This document shows positions 25,292 to 34,536 of a stretch of DNA of 64,000 bases, piece by piece. The notes below the pieces were generated by a model, which saw only the letters and a program-made list of their open reading frames with translations, made no database searches and was not told the DNA's origin. Each line of letters starts with the position of its first letter. Positions within the stretch are counted from its first letter, which is position 1. Origin of the DNA: Bacteroides sp. (GTDB taxonomy: Bacteria; Bacteroidota; Bacteroidia; Bacteroidales; Muribaculaceae); contig JAAVDB010000017.1 of NCBI GenBank assembly GCA_014802015.1, positions 130,654 through 194,653 on the forward strand, given 5' to 3'. The position numbers were made by a program, and so were the translations under genes.

Positions 25292-28200
25292 ATGGAACAA
25301 TCCTGTCACAAAAACCATGGAAAGATCCTAAAATCCATCTCTCAAATGGGGAGGAGGTTATGGATTGCATCTCTGCTATTGTGCTTTGCGCTCACAGCTA
25401 TGTCGCAAGGCAGACTCATCACCGGTGTGGTCAACGACCAGAACGGTGACCCACTGATCGGAGCTACTGTCAAGCTCCAGGGCACTAACATTGCCTCTGC
25501 CACCAATGTTAACGGCGAATTTAGCCTTAACATTCCCACCGCCAACAACAAGGGGACCATCGAGGTTTCCTATATCGGTTACCTTCCCGTCAAGGTCAGA
25601 CTCGACGGATCTTCCTCCTATCAGATCGACATGAAGGAGGACACAAGCATGCTTGACGAAGTGGTAGTGGTCGGTTACGGCACACAGAAGAAATCGACCC
25701 TCACCGGTGCCGTATCACAGATCGACAACAAGCAGCTCGTAGCCACCAAGACTCAGGACACGAAGAACATGCTCACCGGTAAGATCGCCGGTGTACGTGT
25801 GACCCAGAACACATCCGAGCCGGGTGAGTTCGGTCAGGGCAACTTCGACATCCGCGGTTACGGCGGCAGCCCACTCGTCGTGGTCGACGGTGTGCCCCGC
25901 GGCAACCTTGAGCGTATCGACCCCAACGATGTCGAGTCAATCTCCGTCCTCAAGGATGCGTCGGCTGCCATCTACGGTGTACGCGCCGCCAACGGTGTCA
26001 TCCTCGTCACCACCAAGCGTGGTCAGGAAGGCAAGGCCAAGGTCGAGTACAGCATGTATTACGGTATTCAGAAACCTTCTGAAATTCTGAAACCTGTCGG
26101 TGCCATCGACCGTATGACCCTGTTCAACGAGAAGTCGATGCGCAACCTCACCAATCCGCGCCTCACTTACACCGACGAGCAGTTCGCCCCCTACTATGAC
26201 GGTACACTCACCTCGACCGACTGGTATGACGCCGTGATCCGTAACACCGCACCTCAGCAGAGCCACAACGTCGCTATCAGCGGCGGCTCGAAGAAGTATG
26301 ACTACTATGTCAACTTCGGCTACATGAGTCAGGAAGGCTTCTGGAAAACAGGAAGCATGGACTATAACCGCTACAACGTACGCTCCAACATCAGCGCCGA
26401 GATTCTCGAAGGCCTACGCATATCGGCACGCCTGTCAGGTACTATCGACAACCGCAACCGTCCCTATAAAGACTCCTGGGAGGTATTCAAGAACCTGTGG
26501 CGCTCAGTACCTGACCAGCCCGTCTATGCCAACAACAATCCTCAGTATCTGCAGAATCCCAAGGCCGACATCATCAACCCCGTGGCGATGATCGATAAGG
26601 ACATCAGCGGATTTAAAAAGAACCAGAACAAGATCATCACATCCCAGTTCGAAGCCACCTACGACCTCCCCTGGGTAAAGGGTCTCAAGGCTCGCGGCCT
26701 CTTCAGCTACGACAACACCATCGCTGACAACTCAAGCTATCAGCTGGCATTCAACGAGTATAACTATGACGAGTCAACCGGCGCCTACAATCCGGTGACC
26801 CGCAACAGTCCCACCTATCTCAGCCGTTACTATGGCAACAGCTGGACCCGCCTGTGGCAGGCCGGCGTAAGCTATGACAATACATTCGGCGCACACACCG
26901 TAGGTGCCATGCTCCTCTGGGAGGAAAGCTACTCGAAGGGTGACAACATCTCGGCACAGCGTAACTTCTCGATCTATCTCCCCTACCTCTTCGCAGGTGA
27001 TGACGACGAGCAGATCGGTACCGCTAATGCCAGCGGCATCTCCGAGCGAGCCAACAAGTCACTCGTGGGACGTCTGAATTACTCTTTCGCCGGAAAATAT
27101 CTCGCTGAGTTTGCTTTCCGTCGCGACGGTTCATCCAAGTTCCCCGCCAACAAGCGCTGGGGATTCTTCCCGAGCGTATCAGCCGGATGGCGCATCTCGG
27201 AGGAAAGCTTCCTCAAGGAGAACGTCGAGTTCCTCAACAACCTCAAGTTCCGCTTCTCATGGGGCAAGATGGGTGATGACGGCGCTCTCGACTATCAGTA
27301 CATCACCGGTTACGACTATCCCAACACCTCGGGTGGCACTTACAACAACTATCCCAAGGGCTACGTGTTCGACGGCAAGGTACAGAACTCACTCGGATTC
27401 CGTGCAGCTCCCAACGAGAACATTACATGGTACACCGTAAAGACCATGAACTTCGGTATCGATGCCGATGTCCTGAGCAACCGCCTTGGCTTCACTCTCG
27501 AACTCTTCAAGCGTGACCGTGACGGCCTCCTCGCCAGCCGCATCGGCAACATCCCCGGATCATTCGGTGCGGCAATGTCGCAGGAGAACCTCAACAGCGA
27601 CCGCACCCGCGGTATAGAACTTGAGCTGCGCCACTACAACCGCGTGGGCGACTTCACCTACAGCGTGACCGGCAACATCTCCTACACACGTTCCGAGTAC
27701 CGCTACGTCGAGAGAAATCCCTCTGGTAACTCGTATAGCAACTGGAAAGACCGCAACAACTGCAACCGTTACAACGACATCTGGTTCGGCTGGGGTGCGG
27801 CAGGCCGCTACGAGAGCTATGACCAGATCGCAAACTCACCCGTATTCGCAGGCAACAGCACACTCCCCGGTGACTACATCTACGAGGACTGGAACGGTGA
27901 CGGCACCATCGACGACAATGACCGCTATCCCATCGCCACAACACTCGCATCAGGCGACTTCTCGGCATTCCAGAACAAGCGCAACTATCCCCTCGTCAAC
28001 TACGGTATCAACCTCACCGGCGCATGGAAGGGCATCGACCTCAGCATGACATGGCAGGGTGCCGGCAAGTCATACATCGCTTACGGCGAGCAGCTCACCG
28101 CTCCGCTTCAGTTTGACGGCAATGCCCTTGATTACTTCCTTGACCGCTGGCATCCGGTTGATCCCAAGCAGGATCCCTACGATCCCTCTGCTCAGTGGAT

Positions 28201-28486
28201 ATCCGGCTACTACTCCTACGGCGGCACCACACCCGACGCCAACTCGGAGTTCGCTATCCAGAAGGGCGATTACATCCGTCTCAAGACTCTTGAGGTCGGC
28301 TACACCTTCCCCTCCAAATGGATGAAATATGCACGCATCAGCAACTTCAGAGTATACATGAACGCATATAACCTGCTGACATTCACCAATGTCAAGGGTG
28401 TTGACCCGGAGAAGCCCGCCAACCTCTACGGCTATATGTATCCTCTTAACAAGACCTTTAACTTCGGATTATCTCTGGCATTCTAA
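25292..28486 (+). CDS. susC: SusC/RagA-type TonB-dependent outer membrane transporter
   Basis: 1064 residues. A 20-residue basic extension precedes the signal peptide (about 21-39, LWIASLLLCFALTAMSQG). Then a carboxypeptidase-regulatory-like domain (about 42-115, ITGVVNDQNGDPLIGATVKLQGT), the plug (LDEVVVVGYGTQKKSTLTGAVSQI, and DVESISVLKDASAAIYGVRAANGVILVTTK) and the beta-barrel ending NFGLSLAF with the terminal phenylalanine of outer membrane barrels. It imports oligosaccharides using TonB energy, with SusD as lid. Stop 12 bp before susD. No N-terminal STN domain, so it does not signal to an anti-sigma factor. Confidence 0.95.
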   Translation: MEQSCHKNHGKILKSISQMGRRLWIASLLLCFALTAMSQGRLITGVVNDQNGDPLIGATVKLQGTNIASATNVNGEFSLNIPTANNKGTIEVSYIGYLPVKVRLDGSSSYQIDMKEDTSMLDEVVVVGYGTQKKSTLTGAVSQIDNKQLVATKTQDTKNMLTGKIAGVRVTQNTSEPGEFGQGNFDIRGYGGSPLVVVDGVPRGNLERIDPNDVESISVLKDASAAIYGVRAANGVILVTTKRGQEGKAKVEYSMYYGIQKPSEILKPVGAIDRMTLFNEKSMRNLTNPRLTYTDEQFAPYYDGTLTSTDWYDAVIRNTAPQQSHNVAISGGSKKYDYYVNFGYMSQEGFWKTGSMDYNRYNVRSNISAEILEGLRISARLSGTIDNRNRPYKDSWEVFKNLWRSVPDQPVYANNNPQYLQNPKADIINPVAMIDKDISGFKKNQNKIITSQFEATYDLPWVKGLKARGLFSYDNTIADNSSYQLAFNEYNYDESTGAYNPVTRNSPTYLSRYYGNSWTRLWQAGVSYDNTFGAHTVGAMLLWEESYSKGDNISAQRNFSIYLPYLFAGDDDEQIGTANASGISERANKSLVGRLNYSFAGKYLAEFAFRRDGSSKFPANKRWGFFPSVSAGWRISEESFLKENVEFLNNLKFRFSWGKMGDDGALDYQYITGYDYPNTSGGTYNNYPKGYVFDGKVQNSLGFRAAPNENITWYTVKTMNFGIDADVLSNRLGFTLELFKRDRDGLLASRIGNIPGSFGAAMSQENLNSDRTRGIELELRHYNRVGDFTYSVTGNISYTRSEYRYVERNPSGNSYSNWKDRNNCNRYNDIWFGWGAAGRYESYDQIANSPVFAGNSTLPGDYIYEDWNGDGTIDDNDRYPIATTLASGDFSAFQNKRNYPLVNYGINLTGAWKGIDLSMTWQGAGKSYIAYGEQLTAPLQFDGNALDYFLDRWHPVDPKQDPYDPSAQWISGYYSYGGTTPDANSEFAIQKGDYIRLKTLEVGYTFPSKWMKYARISNFRVYMNAYNLLTFTNVKGVDPEKPANLYGYMYPLNKTFNFGLSLAF

Positions 28487-28498
28487 AAGATCGTAACA

Positions 28499-30538
28499 AT
28501 GAATTATCTAAAACATATATTACTGGGCTTAGCCGCATGTGCGACTATCAGTTCATGCTCTGATCTTGATATTGAGCCCAAAAACATCATCTCCGGCTCG
28601 GACATCTACAGCGAGGGCGGCATCACCGCCTACATGGCCGGACTCTACGGCCGCCTGCCCATGGAGGACTTCAACATGACCGATGACGGCGGTGGCAAGG
28701 ACGGTTTCTTCGGATGGAACTGTATCGTATGGGATATGGTCAGCACGGGCGAATCAGTCAACCGTAACCAGACCGGCCTTTATGTACCTCAGAAGGGTTA
28801 CTGGAGCGAGGGCTTCAAGGTGATACGTCAGGCCAACGTCCTCATCGAGGACCTGCCCCAGTACGTAGGCACACTCACCGGTGCCGAGAGCTGGATCGCC
28901 GAGGCCAAATTTATCCGTGCCTACACTTACTTCGCAATGGTCAAGAGATACGGCGGCATGCCTATCATTACCAAACCCCAGCAGGCCACAGGTGACGACT
29001 CTGACCTCTGGGTGGCCCGCAGCAGCCATGAGGATTGCATCGACTTCATCCTCGAAGACCTTGACTATGCCATCGAGAACATGACCGCCAACAAGGTCGC
29101 CGGCCGTGCCAACCGTTACGTGGCCGCCGCGTTCAAATCGCGCGTAGCCCTCTATGCAGCTTCCGTAGCGAAATACGGTGAAATGTACAATTATAGCGTT
29201 GATGGCGTACAGGTGTGCGGTCTGCCCGCATCACGCGCCAATGACTACTTCACTCAGGCTTACAAAGCCGCGCTTGAGACCGAGAAGGGCGGTTACGCAC
29301 TCTACGAGGCTGATGCCGACAAGAGCGAGAATTTCCGCAACGTCTTCCTCAACGCCGACAAGAGCTCCGAAAGCGTGTTCGTTCGCCAGTACAACATCAA
29401 CAACAACGTTCACAGCTTTGACGCCGTTTACTGTCCGCCCCGCATGACCACCACTTACGGTGACCGTTACAATGTGACGCTCGACTGGGTCGAGCTCTTC
29501 GACGGACTCCCCCTCGATCCCGCCACAGGTCATCTCAAGGTCGTTGACGAGGACGGTAATTACATCGTGTTCAATGACGAGAAGGAACTCTTCGCCAACG
29601 CCGAGCCCCGACTCAAAGGCTCGATCATGATCCCCGGCGAGACCTACAAGGGCGTATGTCTCGACATCCGCGCCGGTCTCATCAAAGAGAATGTCGACCC
29701 CTCGACTCCCATTGCAAAATTCGTGGCCGATGACGGTCAGACAACCACAGCATGGTCTAACGTAGACTGGTTCAAGAACAATGTCGTAGTCGCATCCAAG
29801 AATCCCAAGGACGGTGAGTCATACGCCTACAACGGATCCAACCTCAAGATCAACGGCTCGGACGGCCCCACCACAGGTGGAGGTCCCGCCACTCTCACCG
29901 GATTCCACGGCCTGAAATGGATCAACACCAACTGGACCGTTGCCGAGACCCAGCTGCACCGCGGCACCCAGACCTGGATCGACATCCGTTATGCCGAGGT
30001 ACTCCTCAACCGCGCAGAGGCTGCCGTCGAGCTTGCTCAGAACGGCGTTACCACTCTCGACGGCAAAAGCCTCCTGGATGATGCCATGGAATGCATGAAC
30101 AAGGTCCGCAGCCGTGCCGGCGCTACACTCATCGCTTCGACTGCCGAACTGTCATCGACCACTCCCATGCTTCAGGAGCGTGGCACAGGTATCAACTCGT
30201 TCGTCTTCGCTCCTAACAAGGGGCTCCACGCCGTGCGTGTAGAGCGCTACAAGGAGCTGGCCTTCGAGCACAAGATCTACTGGGATCTCCGCCGCTGGTT
30301 CACATTCGACACTCAGATCCACAACTACCGTCGCCGCATGCTCGCTCCCTTCATGTTTGTCAAGGACGCTACCGTCGACGCTGAGTCAGGCAACCCCGTC
30401 GGCAAGTACATCTACGAGACCCGCGTATGCGAGCGTGCCAACAACTCACTCTCGTTCGCCACTAAGAATTACTACGATCAGATTCCCAACGGACAGAGAA
30501 CCCTCAACCCGCTTCTGGTTCAGAACAATCAGTATTAA
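28499..30538 (+). CDS. susD: SusD/RagB-type nutrient-binding lipoprotein
   Basis: 679 residues. Lipoprotein signal ending TISSC (lipid cysteine about residue 20). It has the SusD start CSDLDIEPKNIISGSDIYSEGGI, the TPR-like core (YWSEGFKVIRQANVLIEDL, AEAKFIRAYTYFAMVKRYGGMPII) and the C-terminal RYKELAFEHKIYWDLRRWFTFD block with the typical ending TLNPLLVQNNQY. It sits on the cell surface as the lid of the SusC pore and binds the incoming glycan. The ligand cannot be predicted from sequence. At 679 residues it is longer than many SusD proteins, with a large insert around 350-460. Confidence 0.94.
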   Translation: MNYLKHILLGLAACATISSCSDLDIEPKNIISGSDIYSEGGITAYMAGLYGRLPMEDFNMTDDGGGKDGFFGWNCIVWDMVSTGESVNRNQTGLYVPQKGYWSEGFKVIRQANVLIEDLPQYVGTLTGAESWIAEAKFIRAYTYFAMVKRYGGMPIITKPQQATGDDSDLWVARSSHEDCIDFILEDLDYAIENMTANKVAGRANRYVAAAFKSRVALYAASVAKYGEMYNYSVDGVQVCGLPASRANDYFTQAYKAALETEKGGYALYEADADKSENFRNVFLNADKSSESVFVRQYNINNNVHSFDAVYCPPRMTTTYGDRYNVTLDWVELFDGLPLDPATGHLKVVDEDGNYIVFNDEKELFANAEPRLKGSIMIPGETYKGVCLDIRAGLIKENVDPSTPIAKFVADDGQTTTAWSNVDWFKNNVVVASKNPKDGESYAYNGSNLKINGSDGPTTGGGPATLTGFHGLKWINTNWTVAETQLHRGTQTWIDIRYAEVLLNRAEAAVELAQNGVTTLDGKSLLDDAMECMNKVRSRAGATLIASTAELSSTTPMLQERGTGINSFVFAPNKGLHAVRVERYKELAFEHKIYWDLRRWFTFDTQIHNYRRRMLAPFMFVKDATVDAESGNPVGKYIYETRVCERANNSLSFATKNYYDQIPNGQRTLNPLLVQNNQY

Positions 30539-30560
30539 TAGCACAAGCTCTTAAATCAGT

Positions 30561-31295
30561 ATGAAAAAGACTATCAAAATATTAGCTTCATTCCTCCTTG
30601 TTCTCGGAATGACATCCTGCGAGAAGGACAACTACGACGCACCGGATGCCACCCTGCAGGGCCAGATCTTTGACAACGAGGGCAATCCCTTCCAGACCGC
30701 AAACGGTCAGGGCAGCATGGCTATCCGTATCGTCGAGGAGAGTTATGCCAACGGTGATCCCGACGTGACAGTGACACCTCAGAATCTCAACATGCGTCAG
30801 GACGGCTCGTACATCAACACCAAGCTGTTTGCCGGCACCTATTCGGTGATCCCCTATCAGGGCGCATTCTACGAGGATGTCGAGGCTGCCAAGGTCCAGC
30901 TCAACAGCGGCAGTTCCACCAAGGTTGACTTCACCGTCACCCCTTACCTCACACTCGAATGGGTCAAGGCCCCCTACATCGACGAGGACGGCTATCTCAA
31001 GGCGTCGTTCAAGTTCAAGCGCAACGCCAAGGACGGAATGACAATGCCTGCCCCCAACGAGTGCTGCATGTGGATCTCACGCACACAGTATTGCGGCACC
31101 GAGGGTGACGGCAACTACACTCCCGGTCTGAGAAAAATCACCGCCGATGAGGAGGGTCAGGAGATCGAGCTTTCGTCCAAAATTCCCATCAAGTATAGCA
31201 TGAAATACTGGGTACGTATCGGTGCGAACGTCAACGATACATACAAGAAGTATAATTTCACCGACATTCTCACTATTGATGTGAAAGTGAAATAA
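30561..31295 (+). CDS. DUF3823 lipoprotein of the glycan locus
   Basis: 244 residues. Lipoprotein signal ending GMTSC (cysteine about residue 20), followed by the stretch DNYDAPDATLQGQIFDNEGNPF that starts the DUF3823 family: an N-terminal beta-sandwich with carboxypeptidase-regulatory flavour and a second beta domain. The protein is found next to SusC/SusD in many Bacteroidota and is thought to be an accessory surface glycan binder. It lies 22 bp after susD, so it belongs to the same transcript. A terminator hairpin follows at once, ending the binding and uptake part of the locus. Confidence 0.85.
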   Translation: MKKTIKILASFLLVLGMTSCEKDNYDAPDATLQGQIFDNEGNPFQTANGQGSMAIRIVEESYANGDPDVTVTPQNLNMRQDGSYINTKLFAGTYSVIPYQGAFYEDVEAAKVQLNSGSSTKVDFTVTPYLTLEWVKAPYIDEDGYLKASFKFKRNAKDGMTMPAPNECCMWISRTQYCGTEGDGNYTPGLRKITADEEGQEIELSSKIPIKYSMKYWVRIGANVNDTYKKYNFTDILTIDVKVK

Positions 31296-31322
31296 TCGAA
31301 AGAAAGCTATTGTTCTACGATA

Positions 31323-31366
31323 GTCGGCCCCGCGACGGGAATTATTCCTGCGCGGGGCTGATTTTT
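31323..31366 (+). terminator. Terminator after the DUF3823 gene
   Basis: GCCCCGCG (31327-31334) pairs with CGCGGGGC (31351-31358), with an inner GGAAT/ATTCC extension, followed by ATTTTTAAG. Confidence 0.75.
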
Positions 31367-31565
31367 AAGTAACTCTTGAAAATTAATTTATATTATATGT
31401 GAACTTTATTTTGAGCAAAAATCAACGAATGAAGAAGGAGTTTATGGATATAAACGACTGATGAATGAGAGGATTTTTGCCAAAATAAAGCCACAGAGAA
31501 TATAAAAGTCTTACAAGGGGAGCTTAGGAAAAACTTAGTGACGTTTAATTTTTAAGAGTTACTTA
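31366..31565. mobile_element. MITE-like element, 200 bp
   Basis: Terminal inverted repeats of 21 bases with one mismatch: 31366-31386 (TAAGTAACTCTTGAAAATTAA) and 31545-31565. A second, inner inverted pair (ACTTTATTTTG...CAAAAATC at 31403-31423 and GATTTTTGCCAAAATAAAG at 31472-31490) continues the symmetry. No coding capacity. Features match a non-autonomous miniature element; no clear target duplication was found and no parent transposase is in the window. Confidence 0.6.
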
Positions 31566-31604
31566 ACAAAAAAAGTCGTATATTCGCAGTACATAATATT
31601 ATAT

Positions 31605-33077
31605 ATGAAAAAGACAGTCAATACATCCGTCGCCTCACTCGCGCTGATGCTGGGTCTGTTGTCAGCACAGCCTGCCGGAGCACGGATTATCCTGCCGCAC
31701 ATACTTTCGGACGGGATGGTGCTTCAGCAGAGGAGCGATGTGAAAATATGGGGAAAAGCTACACCGGGTGACAAAATTTCGGTCACTCCCGGGTGGAACG
31801 ACCGTACGTCGACCGCGACCGTAGGCCGTGACTCGCTGTGGAGCGTCACCGTTGCAACACCCGAAGCCGGTGGGCCGTACGAGATCAAGATCTCCGAAAG
31901 CGACGGTTCACAGGTGACACTGAGCAATGTCCTATCGGGTGAAGTATGGTTCTGCTCGGGTCAGTCAAATATGGAGATGCCGATGCGCGGTTTTGACCGT
32001 CAGCCTCTCTACGGCACCAACACCGTCATCGCCCGGGCCAAAGCCTCGACCCCGGTACGCATTTTCACCCCCGACTCCAAAAACGGTCAATGGGTGCGTT
32101 CGTCGGCCAAAACTCCGCAGACCGACGTGGCGGGTGAGTGGTGGACGAATACGCCTGACAACGTGGCCAATTCGAGTGCCGTAGCCTATCTCTTCGCCCG
32201 TTACCTCAACGATGTGCTCGACGTTCCCGTCGGCATCATCGTATCGACCCTCGGAGGTTCGCGCATCGAGCCGTGGATGTCACGCGAGGCTATCAGCACG
32301 TTTGACGGATACACGTTCGAACATCTCGACGAGGGCACCAAGACCGATGCATGGAATCAGCCCTGCCTCCTCTACAATGCCAAGGTGGCCCCGTTCACCG
32401 ATTACAGAGTCAAAGGCTTCCTGTGGTATCAGGGCGAGAGCAACCGCCACAACGCCCCTATCTATGACCGCCTGATGGCCTCGATGGTAAATGACTGGCG
32501 CACACGCTGGGATGGCGGTGATGAGAAACCGTTCTATTTCGTCGAGATCGCACCTTTCCGCTACGAGGGGGACGACAAGACCTCGGCAGCACTGCTGCGC
32601 GAAGCTCAGGCCCGTGCCGGACACCTCATCCCTCACAGCGGCATCGCATCGACCCTTGACGCGGGTCAGTATAATTTCATCCATCCGACCGACAAATTCA
32701 CCCCCGCCGAGCGTCTCGCATGGCTCGCCCTCGCCGACGCTTACGGCATGACCGGGTTCGGCTCGCGCTCGCCCGAATATGAGTCAATGGAGGTCATCGA
32801 CGGCAAAATCTATGTGAACGTGACCAATGCCCCCAACGGCCTCTCGCCCATGTGGACATCGCTCACAGGTTTCGAGATAGCCGGAGCCGACCGGGTGTTT
32901 CATCCCGCATTTGCCGAGATTGAGGAAAAGACCTGCCGTCTGGCTGTAAGTTCGCCCGACGTGCCCGAGCCTGTGGCCGTGAGATACTGTTTCCGCAACG
33001 TCCCCGAGCCGTCGGTCTATAACGTCCCCGGCCTGCCGCTCCTCCCCTTCCGCACCGACGACTGGGATGTGGAATAA
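31605..33077 (+). CDS. Sialate O-acetylesterase-like enzyme 1, secreted
   Basis: 490 residues with a signal peptide (about 1-26, ending QPAGA). The N-terminal beta domain starts IILPHILSDGMVLQQRSDVKIWGKA, as in the family; the SGNH hydrolase part has the nucleophile in EVWFCSGQSNMEM (Ser about 118), GGSRIEPWMS, FLWYQGESN and the catalytic His in YNFIHPTDK. Members remove O-acetyl groups from sialic acids or from plant and yeast glycans; next to GH3 and GH30 genes a glucan or plant glycan is more likely than sialic acid. A paralog lies two genes downstream. It starts 39 bp after the MITE-like element, from which it may take its promoter. Confidence 0.85.
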   Translation: MKKTVNTSVASLALMLGLLSAQPAGARIILPHILSDGMVLQQRSDVKIWGKATPGDKISVTPGWNDRTSTATVGRDSLWSVTVATPEAGGPYEIKISESDGSQVTLSNVLSGEVWFCSGQSNMEMPMRGFDRQPLYGTNTVIARAKASTPVRIFTPDSKNGQWVRSSAKTPQTDVAGEWWTNTPDNVANSSAVAYLFARYLNDVLDVPVGIIVSTLGGSRIEPWMSREAISTFDGYTFEHLDEGTKTDAWNQPCLLYNAKVAPFTDYRVKGFLWYQGESNRHNAPIYDRLMASMVNDWRTRWDGGDEKPFYFVEIAPFRYEGDDKTSAALLREAQARAGHLIPHSGIASTLDAGQYNFIHPTDKFTPAERLAWLALADAYGMTGFGSRSPEYESMEVIDGKIYVNVTNAPNGLSPMWTSLTGFEIAGADRVFHPAFAEIEEKTCRLAVSSPDVPEPVAVRYCFRNVPEPSVYNVPGLPLLPFRTDDWDVE

Positions 33078-33109
33078 TAAATAATCAATCATCATCTATT
33101 TTTATCATA

Positions 33110-34513
33110 ATGAATCATCGGACAATTACTTTGGGGATATGCGCCATGCTTGCGACAGCAGCATTCGCGCAGAAAGTCGAATCTTACACCTCCACTCAGC
33201 AAAACGGATGGGAAAAGCAGAAAGTGGAAGTAAGCCGTAACATCTCATCCAAGGCCATCGAGCTGAACAAGAATGACAAAGCTCAGGAAGTGAAGGGCAT
33301 CGGCGGATGCTTTAACGAGATGGGATGGGACGCACTGCAGATCCTCCCCGCCGAGCGTCAGCAGGAGGTTATCAATGCACTGTTCTCGCCTGACGGTGCA
33401 GCATTCGACTATTGCCGCATGCCCCTGGGAGCCAATGACTTCTCGTTAAGCTACTATTCGTATGACGATACGGCTGACGATTTCGGACTTCAGAACTTCA
33501 ATATCTCACGTGACCGCTATATCCTCATCCCCTACATCAAGGCCGCGATGAAAGTCAATCCCTCGCTCAGAGTATGGGCCTCGCCCTGGACTCCACCGGC
33601 ATGGATGAAGACCAACAATCACTACGCATCCACACCCCACGACAAGTATAACGGGCTGCCGAAAGAGCGAGCCATAGCCGATAAAAGCACGGGATTCAAG
33701 ATGCAGGACGGCTACCTGAGCACCTATGCCGATTATTTCGTGAAATTTATCGATGCGTATGCCGACGAAGGTATCAAGATCAGCGCCGTGTGCCCGCAGA
33801 ACGAGCCTTGCAGCAATCAGATATTCCCGAGTTGCAAGTGGCGTCCCGAGGACCTCGTGTACTTCGTAGGCCGTTATCTCGGGCCTACGTTTGAGAAAAA
33901 CAACGTCGACGCCGACATTATTTTCGGAACCATCAACACCTCCGATCCCAATTATGTCCGCACAGCCATGAACGATGCCTACGCATCAAAATACGTCAAA
34001 GGCGCAGGATTCCAGTGGGATGGTAAGAAAACCATCCCGGTAATCCATGAGGAATATCCCGATCTGATGCTCATGCAGACCGAGACTGAGTGTGGCGACG
34101 GCCACAATTCATGGGACTATGCCGAGTACACATGGGACCTCATGCGTCACTACTTTGTCAACGGTGCCAATTCTTATCATTACTGGAATATGATCCTGCC
34201 CCGTCCCGGCGTGAGCCCCTGGGGATGGAATCAGAACTCAATGGTAACCATCGACAAGGCGACCAAGGAGGTGACCTTCAATCCCGAATATTACCTCATG
34301 AAACAACTCTCGCACAATGTCAGGACCGGGGCTTACCGTCTGAACACACCTGCCGACAGCGATATGATCGCTTTTGAGAATCCTGACGGCAGCGTGGCCG
34401 TAATTATGGGCAACCGTACAGATAATGAAAATCCCGTGGAGTTTGCATTAGACGGCAAGAATTATTCCACCGTTCTGAGGCCGCACAGTTTCACGTCTAT
34501 ACTTATAAAATAA
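33110..34513 (+). CDS. GH30 family glycoside hydrolase
   Basis: 467 residues, signal peptide about 1-20 (ending TAAFAQ). Sequence blocks KGIGGCFNEMGWDAL, FDYCRMPLGANDFSLSYYSYDDT and LRVWASPWTPPAWMKTN are those of the glucocerebrosidase-like branch of GH30. Acid/base Glu in CPQNEP and nucleophile Glu in LMQTETECGDG, a beta domain wrapped around both ends. Relatives in Bacteroides cleave beta-1,6-glucan (GH30_3), while subfamily 1 members hydrolyse glucosylceramide. The subfamily cannot be fixed by eye. In the same transcript as both esterases (32 and 23 bp gaps). Confidence 0.88.
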   Translation: MNHRTITLGICAMLATAAFAQKVESYTSTQQNGWEKQKVEVSRNISSKAIELNKNDKAQEVKGIGGCFNEMGWDALQILPAERQQEVINALFSPDGAAFDYCRMPLGANDFSLSYYSYDDTADDFGLQNFNISRDRYILIPYIKAAMKVNPSLRVWASPWTPPAWMKTNNHYASTPHDKYNGLPKERAIADKSTGFKMQDGYLSTYADYFVKFIDAYADEGIKISAVCPQNEPCSNQIFPSCKWRPEDLVYFVGRYLGPTFEKNNVDADIIFGTINTSDPNYVRTAMNDAYASKYVKGAGFQWDGKKTIPVIHEEYPDLMLMQTETECGDGHNSWDYAEYTWDLMRHYFVNGANSYHYWNMILPRPGVSPWGWNQNSMVTIDKATKEVTFNPEYYLMKQLSHNVRTGAYRLNTPADSDMIAFENPDGSVAVIMGNRTDNENPVEFALDGKNYSTVLRPHSFTSILIK

Positions 34514-34536
34514 AGAAATAAAAATTTACGTTTACG

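Larger units (their letters stand above)
31296..31604. other. 309 bp gap filled by terminator and MITE-like element
   Basis: Apart from the terminator and the 200 bp element it holds a possible -7 box TATATTCG at 31579-31586 for the esterase gene. The right end of the element supplies TTAAGAG (31552) and TTAACAA (31563), 11 bp apart and 16 bp before that box, resembling the heptamer promoters of this locus. Confidence 0.45.
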
